Source: Rana temporaria
Taxonomy: Eukaryota > Chordata > Amphibia > Anura > Ranidae
Direction of reading: 5' to 3'
Assembly: GCF_905171775.1 (NCBI RefSeq)
Contig: NC_053490.1
Span: 463,720,504 to 463,784,503 of the forward strand
DNA: 64,000 nucleotides
Numbering within the stretch: position 1 is the first letter of the stretch; the number at the start of each line of letters is the position of its first letter. The position numbers were made by a program, and so were the translations under genes. The notes under the pieces are model-generated. The model made no database searches. It saw only the letters and a program-made list of their open reading frames with translations, and had not been told where the DNA came from. Positions 10,666 to 21,409 of the stretch are shown here, piece by piece.

Positions 10666-11535
10666 TTAAAGTGGTTCTAAAGTCTAATGCCGCGTACACA
10701 CCATCACTTTATGTGATGAAAAAAAATGACGTTTTTAAAAACGTCACTTTAATTGACTGTGTGTGGGGGAAAACGTCGTTTTATGTCTTGTAAAAAACGA
10801 CCAAAAAAAATTGAAGCATGCTTCAATTTTATGTGTCGTTTTTCAAAAGTGCACTTTTTACTTCACAGAAATTGACCGTGTGTAGCAAAAAACGTCGTTT
10901 TCTAAGACGTTTTTTCATCCACGCATGCCCAGAAGCAAGCTTCAATGGTAAAACGTGGTGAACGTAACCTCACTTTGCAAGATCATTGTGAGAAAACGAT
11001 GGTGTGTAGGCAACTTCGTCTTTGAAAATTGAAGTTTCAAAAACGTCGTTTTTTACTTCACAGAAAGTGTCGTTTTTTTTCATCACATAAAGTGATGGTG
11101 TGTACGCGGCATTAAAGTAATTGTAAATGTTTATTTATTATTATTTAATAACAAACATCTCTATACTTACCTGCTCTGTGCAACGGAATTGCACAAAGCG
11201 CTGGTGAACCTCCTCTTTTTGGGTCCCTGTCAGCGCTCCTGGCCCCTCCTCTCTGTCCAGTGCCCCCATAAGAAGCCGCTTCCCATGGGGGCACTCGTAC
11301 GTGCTTGCATCAGAGTCTGCCCATCGCTCCCTCGTCACGGGTATAGATTGACAGCACTGGAAGCCAAGGGCACAGCAAAGCCAGCGAGAATTGAGGGGAG
11401 AGAAGAGCAGCCAGCATGCACGGCGCTGGATCGAATGAGGATATCATCTTGGCAACATTCTTTTCAGCCATCGGTCGGCTTTCGTGTAAAAAAAATCCTA
11501 GCGGCTAATTAGCCTTTAGACTGCTTTTACAAGCT
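10666..11535. mobile_element. Possible 'TTAAAGTGGTT' element carrying a nested MITE
   Basis: CTTAAAGTGGTTCTAAAGTC at the left and CCTTTAGACTGCTTTTACAA at the right look like weak inverted ends. The 10,687-11,114 MITE sits just inside the left end. The family call is tentative. Confidence 0.35.
10687..11114. mobile_element. MITE with perfect ~34-bp TIRs
   Basis: AATGCCGCGTACACACCATC continues with ACTTTATGTGATGA. The right end is its exact reverse complement (TCATCACATAAAGTGATGG ... GCGGCATT). Internal ACGTCGTTTT motifs are also palindromic. Related to the interrupted MITE at 4779. The high TIR identity suggests a recent copy. Confidence 0.8.
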
Positions 11536-12780
11536 GACCATAGAGCTGATCAGAGGCCGATGAACGAAAATTCTCGTACGGTCTCCGGTAGTGAGGGGGT
11601 CAGTGTTCTGGCTCCTGCCCTAGGAATTAGTTTCCCATGGCAATCGGAAAACAGACTAGTGACACAGAGCTCTATGGCCTGGTCAAGGTACAGGAAGGAA
11701 GGATTTAGGTGAGAGCCCCCGGGGTGGTTGCCCCGGGGGCCAAACTTAGAGGGGCGGCAGGCGGCAGGTTACCTGCAGTGCTTCTGTTGCGCTGTGCAGT
11801 CTAGGAGACTGTGAGCTCTTCCGCTTCGCTATGAGAATTAAGTTGCAGTGCAGTCCCGGCTTAGGCTCCAGCGGTGACACTGACACAACAGTGAGTAAAT
11901 GTACACTGAAGACCATCCATGATGATCCCAGGGATTGTGACCGTGCGGAAGGAGGAGGGCAGGTTAGTATAGGAATCAGGTAGGTCAGTGTAGTGGTCAG
12001 TATAGCAATCAGATAGGTCAGTTTAGTGGTCAGTGTAGGAATCAGGTAGGTTAGTATAGTGATCAGGTAGGTCGGTGTAGGAATTAGGTTGGTCAGTACT
12101 ACTCTACTAGTGGAAGGGAGGGCTAAAAAATTCACAGGTTAGGGGGCGCAAATGTCTTGCCCTGCCCCGGGCTTTGACAACCCATGCTACGCTACTGAGT
12201 TAGTGTCAGTCCAAGACAGCATCAGGGTACCCGCTATATATTCCCTAATAAAGTTTTAATCCCCTGATAGCCTCCCCAGTTAACCCTTTCACTGCCCTGT
12301 CACAGTGTCATTAGTATAGTGTGACTACAGCGCTGTAGGAGGTGATTTCACCACTGCAGATAAAAAAAAGAGCATATATGCCAAAGCATGGGGCTGGGGT
12401 GGTCAGAGGGCGGATTGCCCCTATGCTTTGGCATATTATATATTTTTTTCACTTTTCTTGGCAGAGATTTCTTCATCCACATCAAACGCATGGGCTGAAT
12501 GATTTTTTTTTATAATTTGCTAATTCTAATGGTGGGCATACCACATAATTTTTCTGGTAGAGATTTCTTCATCCACATTGATTGATGTGAATGGAGGAAT
12601 CTGTTCTGTTCTTTTTCTATTTCAGCCCACAGGCTGCATGAAATAAAAGAACATTAAAATATATGTCCAACAAGGACCAGCAATGTACGGTCATGGAGCT
12701 CGCGACCACGCGGTGGCAAATTAAAGGGGACATATATATACGCCCATTTGCCCAGCCGTGCCATTCTGTCGACGTATAAG
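11536..12780. other. No gene seen; repeat remnants
   Basis: Contains a CCCCGGGG-rich palindrome near 11,720, a GGTCAGTATAG minisatellite, a hairpin around GCCAAAGCATGGGG/CCCCTATGCTTTGGC at 12,380-12,440, and near 12,690-12,780 another fragment (CGCCCATTTGCCCAGCCGTG) of the family at 56,037-57,008. Confidence 0.5.
11963..12100. repeat. Minisatellite of GGTCAGTGTAGGAATCAGGTA-like units
   Basis: Alternating variants of AGGTCAGTGTAGTGGTCAG and GGAATCAGGTAGGT give a ~20-bp and ~40-bp period. Variable and imperfect. Confidence 0.7.
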
Positions 12781-12790
12781 TTCCTGCAGC

Positions 12791-13872
12791 CAGGGCCGCT
12801 GTTAGAAATCATGGGGCCCCGTACAGCCTACCTAACGGGGCCCCCCAACCTCACCCTCGCCCTCGACCCCATCCTTAACTGTGCCCACCTGACTAGCCTG
12901 CGATTATCAGACAAATGATCTTTTAAAAAAAAAAATTGCCTGATAATTTTATATTGGCAGTGCTGCTAATGCATTCCAATGGGCAAGGGTGGTAGAGGAG
13001 CGGTGTATACACTGCTCCCGCACCGCCCTTTTATTTTCTAGACCTGCACAGACCTAGAGGTAGGCAGGTGTCTATGGACACAAGTCCACAGGGGGAAGGG
13101 AGAGGATAAAAACATGGCTCAACTGCAAGTACTTACTGCCCCGCTTCCCCCCAAACACAAGTGTAAACTAGCATGTCATGCTTATTATGATGATCACAGC
13201 ACATCACATACGTTCGGGCTCTGGGTCGTGTCACATGGCTGTTGGGCACTGACTTAATTATGGCTGTACTGTAATACAGCCATAAGTTAACAACGTCAGC
13301 ACCCAACAGCCATGTGACACGACCCAGAGCCCTAACATATGTGATGTGCTGTGATCATCATCATGATAAGCACACAGTCGGGGAGTCTGGGAGCTGTACC
13401 TTCCTTCCATTGAAGTCTGTCAAGTATCACTGTGTGCCACTTGTCTGCACCGCCACTCGCTGCCTGGAAGAGCCCTGCCCAGCCCTCTCATCAGCTCTCC
13501 CTCAGTTCACAGCATTTCCTGAAGGAGAGCAGTGTACAAATAAATCACTCCGATCAGGAATAGCAGGCAGTGGTCAGCCGCGGCCGCCACTACTTACATC
13601 GTGCAGAGTGCGGCAAGGTAATGTCCATGCGCTCCGAAAATGGAAATAAAGTCCCTCCTCCGCTATCACTTCCTGGGCCCCTCTGTTGACCTGATGGGGC
13701 CCAGGAAGAGTTATTTATACACCCTGGCAAGTAAGTCGGAGCGGGGGTTTGATTTAAAATACCTCTGTTTATTTAGCCAAAAAAGGAACTTTAAAAGCTG
13801 CCCGGGCCCCCAGCTGAGCTCATAGGGTCCGGGCCCAGTACAGCAGGGCCAGTTGTACTATCAGCGGCCCTG
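12791..13872. mobile_element. hAT-like non-autonomous element, 1082 bp
   Basis: The left end CAGGGCCGCTGTTAG pairs with the right end CTATCAGCGGCCCTG. The 8-bp flanks CCTGCAGC (12,783-12,790) and CATGCAGC (13,873-13,880) match at seven of eight positions, fitting an aged hAT target duplication. The interior has no transposase but holds a long hairpin (13,174-13,378). Confidence 0.75.
13174..13378. repeat. Long hairpin, ~90-100-bp arms
   Basis: GGGCTCTGGGTCGTGTCACA and the following TGGCTGTTGGG are mirrored on the far side (CCCAACAGCCATGTGACACG). Outer arms match through ATGATCACAGCACATCACAT, and TATGGCTGTA/TACAGCCATA closes a short loop. It sits wholly within the 1082-bp hAT element. Confidence 0.85.
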
Positions 13873-13880
13873 CATGCAGC

Positions 13881-14522
13881 GGTCGGCAAGCGGTTTAGAA
13901 AGAAAATGTAATAATGACCAGAGATCTGAATTTTTGTATGGATCCTGGATTGGGTAATACGTCCCGTGTGCAGGGGACAAAAATTTGTTGTTAAAAATGA
14001 TGAAGCAGAAATTTTTAGTGTCAAATGCTAGATGAGTGGAGGGTGGAGCACCCCAGGACACAAGACTATACATTCTACTCCCCTGTACACAGGACGGACT
14101 CTAGGATTGATTACATAATGGTAGACCATAGGCTGCTGGAACTGGTAACTGAAACCAAACTAGAAATATCTACGTGTTACCGGTCCCAAATTATAGATTA
14201 AGGGAACCGATGATTGTAGACGTACTGATGTGATGTGATCATCTCGGCGGGTACTGCAAGAATACACGAACAGGAAGATATATGACCATTCACCTTTATA
14301 ACTAAAATGTGTTTCACTTTTATATAACAGTACATACAGTTTTTTATAGTTACATGTTCATAATTGCCAACATAACAACAGTACAGATTGGACTGAAATA
14401 CTCTAAAACATAGCTACAACAATGAACATCTTTTATATTTTAATAAACATGCATTTTCCTTTTATTCCGTGTTATAGACACTTATCTTTATCTCTATGGC
14501 ACACTTTAGCTGTGTCACACTG
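13881..14522. other. No gene seen
   Basis: Unassigned sequence. Short open frames have no recognisable similarity. Confidence 0.4.
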
Positions 14523-15033
14523 AGGCTCCGTACACACGAGAGGATCGATCCGCTGAAATTGATCTGCGGACCGGTTTCAGCGGATAGATCCCCTGGTGTG
14601 TACGATACAGCGGACATTTTTCCGCGGATATTTTTCGGGCCGATGGATTTCCAGCGGATAAAAATTTCTTGACATGCTAACAAATCTATCCGCTGGGAAC
14701 GTGTCTGCCGGACAGATCCGTTGGTTAGTACACAATATCCGCTGAAAAAAAACCCGCGCATGCTCAGACAAAATAAGGTGATGGGAGCGCTCGTTCAGGT
14801 AAAACTCTCGTTTGTTTGTGATATGGCACATTCGTCCTTTTAAATATCTAGTGTGTCGTTTATTGCCTCTTTTTTTTCAAAGCGTTCTCTTGCTAGAATA
14901 ACCCCGTTCTCTTGCTGATGCTAGCTATCCAGATGTTGTAACTTTATTTATGTCCTCCACATGTATATATTTATGTTATGTTATTTTGTATGTAATCTTG
15001 ATGTATTTTTTATTTTTTATTTATTCTTTGTCA

Positions 15034-15480
15034 AGTTATGTCACCATTTATTTTTTGGGCCCTTTTTTTCCTTTTTTTTGTGGTTTGGCAAGTTATGTCA
15101 CCATTGTTTTTTGGGGCCCTTTTTTTTCTTTTTTTTGGGGGTTTGGCAAGTTATGTCACCATTGTTTTTTGGGGCCCTTTTTTTTGGGGGGTTTGCAAGT
15201 TATGTCACCATTGTTTTTTGGGGCCCTTTTTTTTATTTTTTTTTGGGCTTTGGCAAGTTATGTCACCATTGTTTTTTGGGGCCCTTTTTTTTATTTATTT
15301 TTTGGGCTTTGGCAAGTTATGTCACCATTGTTTTTGGGGCCCTTTTTTTTTGGGCTTTGGCAAGTTATGTCACCATTGTTTTTTGGGGCCCTTTTTTTTC
15401 TTTTTTTTTGAGCTTTGGCAAGTTATGTCACCATTGTTTTTTGGGGCCCTTTTTTTTCTTTTTTTTTGGGCTTTGGCTTT
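15034..15480. repeat. Tandem repeat, eight copies of ~45-62 bp
   Basis: Eight copies of GGCAAGTTATGTCACCATTG followed by TTTTTTGGGGCCCTTTTTTT and a variable T/G-run. Copy length varies almost entirely through the homopolymers. The phenylalanine-rich open frames here are repeat artefacts. Confidence 0.9.
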
Positions 15481-15641
15481 TTTTTGGTTTACTAAGTTGG
15501 TACACCAAATGTCCCCCCCCCCCAAAAGGAGTTTGTGTCTTTTGTAAATGACACATATTTTTTAAAATTTTTCATGCATAATCACCACAGTATTAAAACA
15601 CAATAGACAATGTTTATCAGTAAAGCAAAAAGCCATTTATT

Positions 15642-15890
15642 TTGGCAAGAAAGAAAAATAATTTAACTAGAACGGAAGCACTTGCTCAGATAGCTACATA
15701 CATGCAGACTTGTGTTCCAGACTGCACAGGCAACATAGTCAAGGACAAAATGGGAAACCTTGAGGAGCACATACCGCAAAAAAAATCAAGAACCACAAAA
15801 CCAAAAACCAGGAGCAGCAGCAAGTGAGCCAATGGAGCCCAGGCTGTGGTACTACAAAAAAAAGAAAGTTTTTGCGTTAATCATCTTGAA
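15642..15890 (+). pseudogene. Decayed inverted copy of the MADF exon
   Basis: The + strand encodes TRTEALAQIATYMQTCVPDC, then NIVKDKMGNL and, after frame changes, PMEPRLWYYKKKK. This parallels TRRTEALAEIATYMQTWIPG, DIVKEKMNNL and STEPTLWYYKEME of the intact MADF exon at 16,695-17,153 on the opposite strand. It lacks the N-terminal part of the domain and is broken. It lies just downstream of the MADF gene's last exon, giving an inverted duplication. Confidence 0.75.
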
Positions 15891-15899
15891 GGCCGGGAA

Positions 15900-17153
15900 T
15901 CACCTTCTCCTCTTCCTTGTAACCTTCCTTGCAGCCTGCATTGCAGCGGATCTTCCACGGACCCGTCCACGGCCCCTTGCAGGTGGGGATGATGTGGCAG
16001 CAGGAGGAGGTTTCAGGTTTTGGGCAGGATGGGCCAGGTCACTCAGCTCAGTCTGATTGGTCAGCCAGCCCTGGTGCATCCATAAAAGCACCTGGTTAAA
16101 CAGGTCCTTGGCCAGCCTCCTCTCGTCCTCCCCTGCTTGGGATAGTTCATGGGCAACATAGGCGCTGTATGCCTCAGTGGGGTTGAGGGGGGCCCTCATT
16201 AAGGCACTAGCCTCCCTAATCATCTCGAGGCTAGCGTCCTCAACTTCCCTCCTGCGCCTCATTAGGCCTGGTTGCCTGACCTGGAGGGGAGGGACTTGGC
16301 TCGTGGTGCTGAGCCTGGGCCTGGGGCCCTGCTGACTGGTGCTGGGCCCGGCCTCCTCCTCCTGGCTGCCACTGACCCCTTCCGCCTGGCTGACATGGAG
16401 CTCAGCATCAGGAGCTGCCACCTCCTGGCTGGTCTCTTCTTCCTGTGTCAAAAAAAGGGACATGTTGTAATATTTGGCAGAATCAAATCACACACATTTT
16501 CCTGCTCTAGACTGGTTTGTTTTTTCCTACTTTAAACTTGAACAGACTCTCCTTCTGACCCCTGCACTTGGCATCCCTGACCTCTATTTGTATGTCCACG
16601 ACTTTTAGTTTCCTTTGTTTTTTTAGGATTCCAATATCAACTCAATAAACAAACAATAATTAGCAGACCATAAATATGTTGCATACTACTCTACCTCAGA
16701 AGTGGAGAGTCGCAGATCTGGCTCCATGTCAGCCAGCCCCTCACTGTACTCTTCAGGGGTGTGGGGATCCGTGGAAGGTCCGCTGCGATGACGCCTGGAA
16801 GTAAGGCTGGACATTGATTCCCAGCCCTCCATCTGATCACGCAAAAACTCCATCTCTTTGTAGTACCACAGAGTGGGCTCCGTGGACTCGCTTGCTGCTG
16901 CTCCTGATCTTTGGTCATGTACTTGCCGATTAATTTTACGGTACGCGCTCCTCAGGTTATTCATCTTCTCCTTCACTATGTCGCCTGTGCAGCCAGGAAT
17001 CCACGTTTGCATATATGTAGCAATCTCGGCAAGTGCTTCCGTTCTTCTGGTTCTATTGTAATATTGTGGGTTTTTAGAATCCCACAGTATGGGCATCTCA
17101 CGGAATTTATGGATCAGCCTCACAATATTTTCCGGCCCCACGATATGGTCCAT
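15900..17153 (-). CDS. MADF-domain accessory protein of Harbinger B (two exons)
   Basis: Minus strand, exon 1 17,153-16,695 and exon 2 16,442-15,900, predicted 333 aa with no internal stop. Start ATG sits in AAAGATGG. The donor GAG|GTAGAG and acceptor TTTTGACACAG|GAAGAAG are both in phase 0. Residues ~10-110 look like a MADF (Myb/trihelix-related DNA-binding) domain: LIHKFREMPILWDSKNPQYY, then KMNNLRSAYRKINRQV and LWYYKEMEFL. The C-terminus has a Ser/Glu-rich linker, a helical region (EMIREASALM, AYVAHELSQAGEDERRLAKD) and a basic tail (RGRGRVRGRS, RKVTRKRRR) that could be a nuclear localisation signal. MADF proteins are known accessory factors of some PIF elements; a DNA-targeting role here is inferred. 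It diverges from the Myb-like gene. Confidence 0.7.
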
Positions 17154-17159
17154 CTTTTG

Positions 17160-17779
17160 GATATTCCAAATTAATTTGGTTCAAGATTAACACTGTTAAA
17201 AACATAAAAAAAATACCGTTAAAAAAGGCTCAGTATTCACATTGTCAGAATATGTGGCCCCAGATTTTTCAGCTACTATACAAACACACTGTCTCGTGAA
17301 GCTAAAATGCTGGCCAGCTCTGCCCCATTGTTGATCCAAAAAATGAGTTTACATGCAGACCCTTTGGTTAAATTTCTCAAAATACGTGGGATCTCTAACC
17401 ATCCCCAATTATTAATACTTTTAGCATTCATCAAGGCACTATTTCATGTGTAGATAGCATGCCCCTCAGCATTGCTGACATATAAATACACTTCCTAATT
17501 ACCTCTGACCTACCAACACAGAACAATACTTGCATGATCACAATACACCTGCCAAAAAGTAAAAATAGGTAGAGCATTATTCACATCTAGATTTAGTGAT
17601 GTGTCCAAGCATTTGGATAACCCAAAAAAATTTTGGTCCACAAGAAACATAAGTAGCGTTAAAAGGGTGCAAACAACAGCCAAAACCCCAATCCCATGGC
17701 TCTCAAGTTTCTAGGCCTCTGCTGATCCCATGTTGTATTTTCTTACCTTATAGTCTCTCTAGCTCCTCGTTAAGCACGC
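17160..17779. other. Upstream region of the MADF gene
   Basis: No coding signal. AT-rich sequence likely holding the 5' untranslated region of the MADF gene. Confidence 0.35.
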
Positions 17780-18225
17780 TGTAATAATCTCCGCGTAAAC
17801 GACGTAATCACGTAGTTTCCCTTTTATACACTCCGCGTGTGCCTGACACGCCGCCATCGTCACCTTTGCCATGCCCCCTAATCAATGTTAATTACAAAAA
17901 TCTGGCGTTAACTATGTAGCTTCTGTAAACTCCTCGAATAATCTCCGCGTAACCTAGGTAATTACGTCCTATTCATTCTCTACACTCCGCGTATGCTTGA
18001 CACGCCACACTCGTCACTTTTGCCATGCCCTTGAGTCAATGTGAAACTTTTGAATATGGCGTTAACTATGTAGCTTGTGTAAAACGAACAAATAATCCCT
18101 GCGTAACCTAGGTAATCACGTCGTATTCATTCTCTACACTCCGCGTATGCATGAAACGCCGCCCTCGTCCCCGCCCATGACGGGACATTTCCTCTTTTCC
18201 ACGCCCCTAATCTCTGTGGGAAGGA
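17780..18225. promoter_or_regulatory. Divergent promoter region with three 154-bp repeats
   Basis: AATAATCTCCGCGTAA (17,785), its second copy (17,939) and AATAATCCCTGCGTAA (18,093) recur every 154 bp, each followed by a GTAATCACGTCGTATTCATT-like segment, ACACTCCGCGTATGC and GACACGCC. The repeats fill the gap between the divergent MADF (-) and Myb-like (+) genes, so they probably hold shared promoter or transposase-binding sites. CpG content is higher than in the surroundings. Confidence 0.6.
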
Positions 18226-18228
18226 AAG

Positions 18229-20112
18229 ATGGCGATGTCACACGAGCGTGCTCGAAGCTCTCAGGCCGCAAGTGAAGTGACAGAGGCAGAAACGTCGCGA
18301 TCCAGGCCAAAACGGTATAAGGCCACTAATATGGCTTTGGCCGAAATGGTGGAGCTTGTAGACATCATGCGGAGGAAGGACTATGATGGGCAATATGGGC
18401 CATACAAGACCCCAAACCGCAGGAAGGGGAAAATTATGGACAAGGTGGCAAGGAGAATGAAGAGGATGTTCGGTGTCACCAGGTCCAAAGAGCAGCTACG
18501 GAAGCGGTGGTCCGACTTAAAACTCCGGGAGCCACATCAGTTCAAGAAGATAAAAAAAATCATCAAGAAAAGTAAGTTTATTTTTTTTTGGGGGGGGGGG
18601 GGGGACAATTTTATTATTTAATGCTTGGTCAGGTACATTTCTACATCTGTCTCCTTGGCCTGGTTGTACTTCTGAACACATGTTGAAATTGAAGGTATTT
18701 TCCCCAAAAAATTTGCTTGGGCAACGACTGTTAATAGGAAACATTGTTCACATCAGATTGTTTCTCCCAAATACGATGTTGGCCCAGGAACAACACACCT
18801 GGACATGGCTCTATGGCAAAAAACATTGTTTGTAAACATTGTGTAAAAAAATATTTATGGAAAATTCGAATCATAGAATGTGAAATGCAAACAGTGATAA
18901 TAAGCAGCTGATTTCATATCTGTAATCCAGAGCACCTGTGTCTCCCCCAAAATATTACACTCATTTGTAGGGTCTCCGAGAAATAAATTTGATGGGGGAC
19001 ATCCATGTGTGTCACTTTGCTAAAAAGGGACAGAATCAGAGCTTGGCCTAGAAGTCAGCCAAAAATGTAGGTTTGGGGTGATAAGACCCCAAAAAATAAT
19101 AAATTAAAGCCTCTAACTTCTAAGCAATGTGTGCGAGTTCTGCTCTACAATATCTGTGTGCTGATGAGTATACCTTTTGTTTTTGTGTTATTTAGGGGAA
19201 AGAAGACGCCAGCATTTTGAGGAGGCAGAGAGGGCCAGACACGCCCGAAATCTACCATCTGGCCATGTGGAGGAGGAGGAGGATGTGGAGGAGGAGGAGG
19301 ATGTGGAAGGAGAGGAGGAAGGAAGAGAGGAGGAAGGAAGAGAGGAGGATGTGGAAGGAGAGGAGGAAGGAAGAGAGGAGGATGTGGAAGGAGAGGAGGA
19401 AGGAAGAGAGGAGGAAGGAGTCATTTTGAATTTAGTCGTTGTTGAAAATGAGGAGGAATTTGATGAAGATGAGTTGTGCGAATTTGAAGATGGTGGATTG
19501 ATGGAAGAAGAAGAAGGAGGAGTGCTGGAAGATGAGGGGGAAGTGGTTGAAGATGGAGGAGTTATTGAAGATGGAGAAGTGGTGGAGGAGGAAATTCGCA
19601 CACCATCAGGTCAGTGTCACCCCAGCTTTATAGGGCAAAACAGATGTAGATAGGGTTGCCACCTCATCCCTTTAATCCCGAACACATATGGATTACACAT
19701 GTTCTGTGGCTAATGTAATGCAGATATGGCACCAGGTGAGTTTAATTACCACCTTTTAATCAGCCACAGAACCTGTGTAATTAATGTGTTCTGGTTTAAA
19801 GGGATGAGGTGGCAACCCTAGATGTAGATAGGCCGGTAAAATTGATATATTTTTTTTTGGATTCATTTTGTAGGGGATGAAGATGCTGTTCCGCATTTTT
19901 CGCGCGCAAGTGCTGGAATAATTATCCAGCAAGTTATGGAGTGCAGCACTGAAATGGACAATATGCGGCAACGGATGGTTCTCATGGAACAGAATGTCAA
20001 AAATGTCATTGGGGAGTGCTGCACAGAGCTGGACAATATGCGGCAAAGAATGCTGATTATAGAACAAAATTATAAAAATATCATTGACATGATGGGCCGT
20101 GTCAAAGACTGA
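18229..20112 (+). CDS. Myb/SANT-like accessory protein of Harbinger B (three exons)
   Basis: Exons 18,229-18,571, 19,196-19,609 and 19,874-20,112 join in frame to a predicted 331-aa protein. Junctions are AAAA|GTAAGT, TTATTTAG|GGGAAAG, TCAG|GTCAGT and TTTTGTAG|GGGATG, all GT-AG and all phase 1. Residues ~30-110 form a Myb/SANT-like domain (AEMVELVDIMRRKDYDGQYG, KVARRMKRMFGVTRSKEQLR, KRWSDLKLRE). Exon 2 encodes an extreme acidic low-complexity tract with EEGREEDVEGEE repeats, and exon 3 a coiled-coil-like tail (MDNMRQRMVLMEQNVKNVIG repeated in variant form). Harbinger Myb-like proteins bind the transposase and the TIRs; that role is inferred here. Intron 2 contains a 170-bp MITE. The gene converges on the transposase. 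Confidence 0.75.
19286..19410. repeat. Coding purine-rich minisatellite
   Basis: GGAGAGGAGGAAGGAAGAGA units of about 21-36 bp, all G/A on the + strand, encode the acidic EEGREE/DVEGEE repeats of exon 2. Polypurine tracts like this are unstable and can form triplex DNA. Confidence 0.75.
19651..19820. mobile_element. MITE in intron 2 of the Myb-like gene, 170 bp
   Basis: The ends TAGGGTTGCCACCTCATCCC (followed by TTTAA) are exact inverted repeats, and the arms stay similar through GAACACAT and TTCTGTGGCT. The flanks are a perfect 8-bp duplication GATGTAGA (19,643-19,650 and 19,821-19,828). hAT-like. Confidence 0.9.
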
Positions 20113-20164
20113 ACCCCCCCCCCCCCGCCCATCCCCCAACCTGTTTTAATTTTTGACTCAGCAA

Positions 20165-20430
20165 TACGCCAAAATTTGAAGATGCACACACAGTGTGTCA
20201 ACATGTGCTATCTGCCATCACAGAATATCGATTATCTGTGCTTTGTGGGTACAACCCCATCCTCGATTCTCAAGTAGTTTTCGAGGAAGGGTTTGCTCCC
20301 ACAAAACACAGACATTGATCACCCATGATGGCAGATAGCACATGTTGCCATTTGTCTGTGTTTCTATGTTGAAGAACTGACATTTGGCGAATTACACTGA
20401 ATGTGTGCATCTTCAAATTTGGGCGTGTTC
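20165..20430. repeat. Imperfect palindrome between convergent genes
   Basis: AATTTGAAGATGCACACA and CAACATGTGCTATCTGCCAT on the left are mirrored by ATGGCAGATAGCACATGTTG and GTGTGCATCTTCAAATTTG on the right, with a smaller CTCGATT/TTCGAGGA loop. Arms are ~130 bp. It lies 50 bp after the Myb-like stop codon. Confidence 0.8.
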
Positions 20431-20529
20431 CGGTGTGAAATCACACCATGACTGTTGTTGTGAATGTAAAAGTGACCCATTTGTATTTTGCATTTTGGTT
20501 CCATTTTATCCTTTTTCCCCCCAAAAAAA

Positions 20530-21120
20530 AGGCTTAAAATCAACAAGCCTAAAAAAAAAAAAAATAAAAAAAAATTAAAATAGATTTTACACTAAAAATT
20601 TACCATAAAAAAAAAAAGAGTTGGTAACAAATATATCAAAAAAAATGTATCTCTATTTGAAAACCAAACAATTTTAGAAAATAATTAAAAAAATAACATA
20701 AAATAAATATCAAAAAACATTTTGTGAAAAATAAATATTCAAAAAAAAACAAAAAACATTTGTTAACAAATCTAGCGTAAAAAATTGTTATAGATTTTAC
20801 GAAAAAAAAATATTTAAAAATTAATAAAAAAATAACGTTCAAAATCTCAAAAATTAAAATTTGGGAAAAAAAATATTCCTAAAAAAAACATTTGGGCAAG
20901 TCTACATTTTGAAATTCTCAATTTTTTGGGAAAAATGGTACAATTGTACTACATTGTTTGTGAACCAAAAATACATTTTAAGACATTGTTTTGACCAAAA
21001 AAATTTAAATAAAAAATAAATAAAAGATTTGCTAAAAAAACATACACAAACCCCCAAAAAATAGCCAAGAAAACAAAATATTATTGGCATGTTTTTTTCT
21101 AAAAAAAAAAAAAAAAAAAA
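20530..21120. repeat. A-rich low-complexity tract
   Basis: Extended A-runs with recurring AGATTTTAC, AACATTTG and AAAATTTGG words. Located in the 3' region between the convergent Myb-like and transposase genes. No gene. Confidence 0.7.
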
Positions 21121-21409
21121 AGGATAATGAACAAGCTGAAAATAAAAAAAGCTTTGCCAAAATCCTAAAAATGAGTGGCTTTATTCTTTATATGCTGAAT
21201 ACCCAGTTTGGAGATGAGTGAATAATGTGCGATTGTGTTTATTTACTAAAACCTGAACCATACATTTGGCACTAGAAGTGCACTTTTTTGGGGGAGAACC
21301 AGGAAGACAGATAAAAAGAGAAAAAGCAATAATGACAAACAACTGGATAAAGTCCAATGGTCAAATTATTTATTATTTCTGTAAATATTTCTTTCTTTTG
21401 GGGGCCGAA

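Noticed and set aside
14950..15551. Three overlapping Phe/Leu/Trp-rich frames resembling membrane proteins
   Set aside because: They are translations of the TTTTTTGGGGCCC tandem repeat in all three frames.
19188..19601. Serine-rich minus-strand frame
   Set aside because: Shadow of the purine-rich acidic exon of the Myb-like gene on the other strand.
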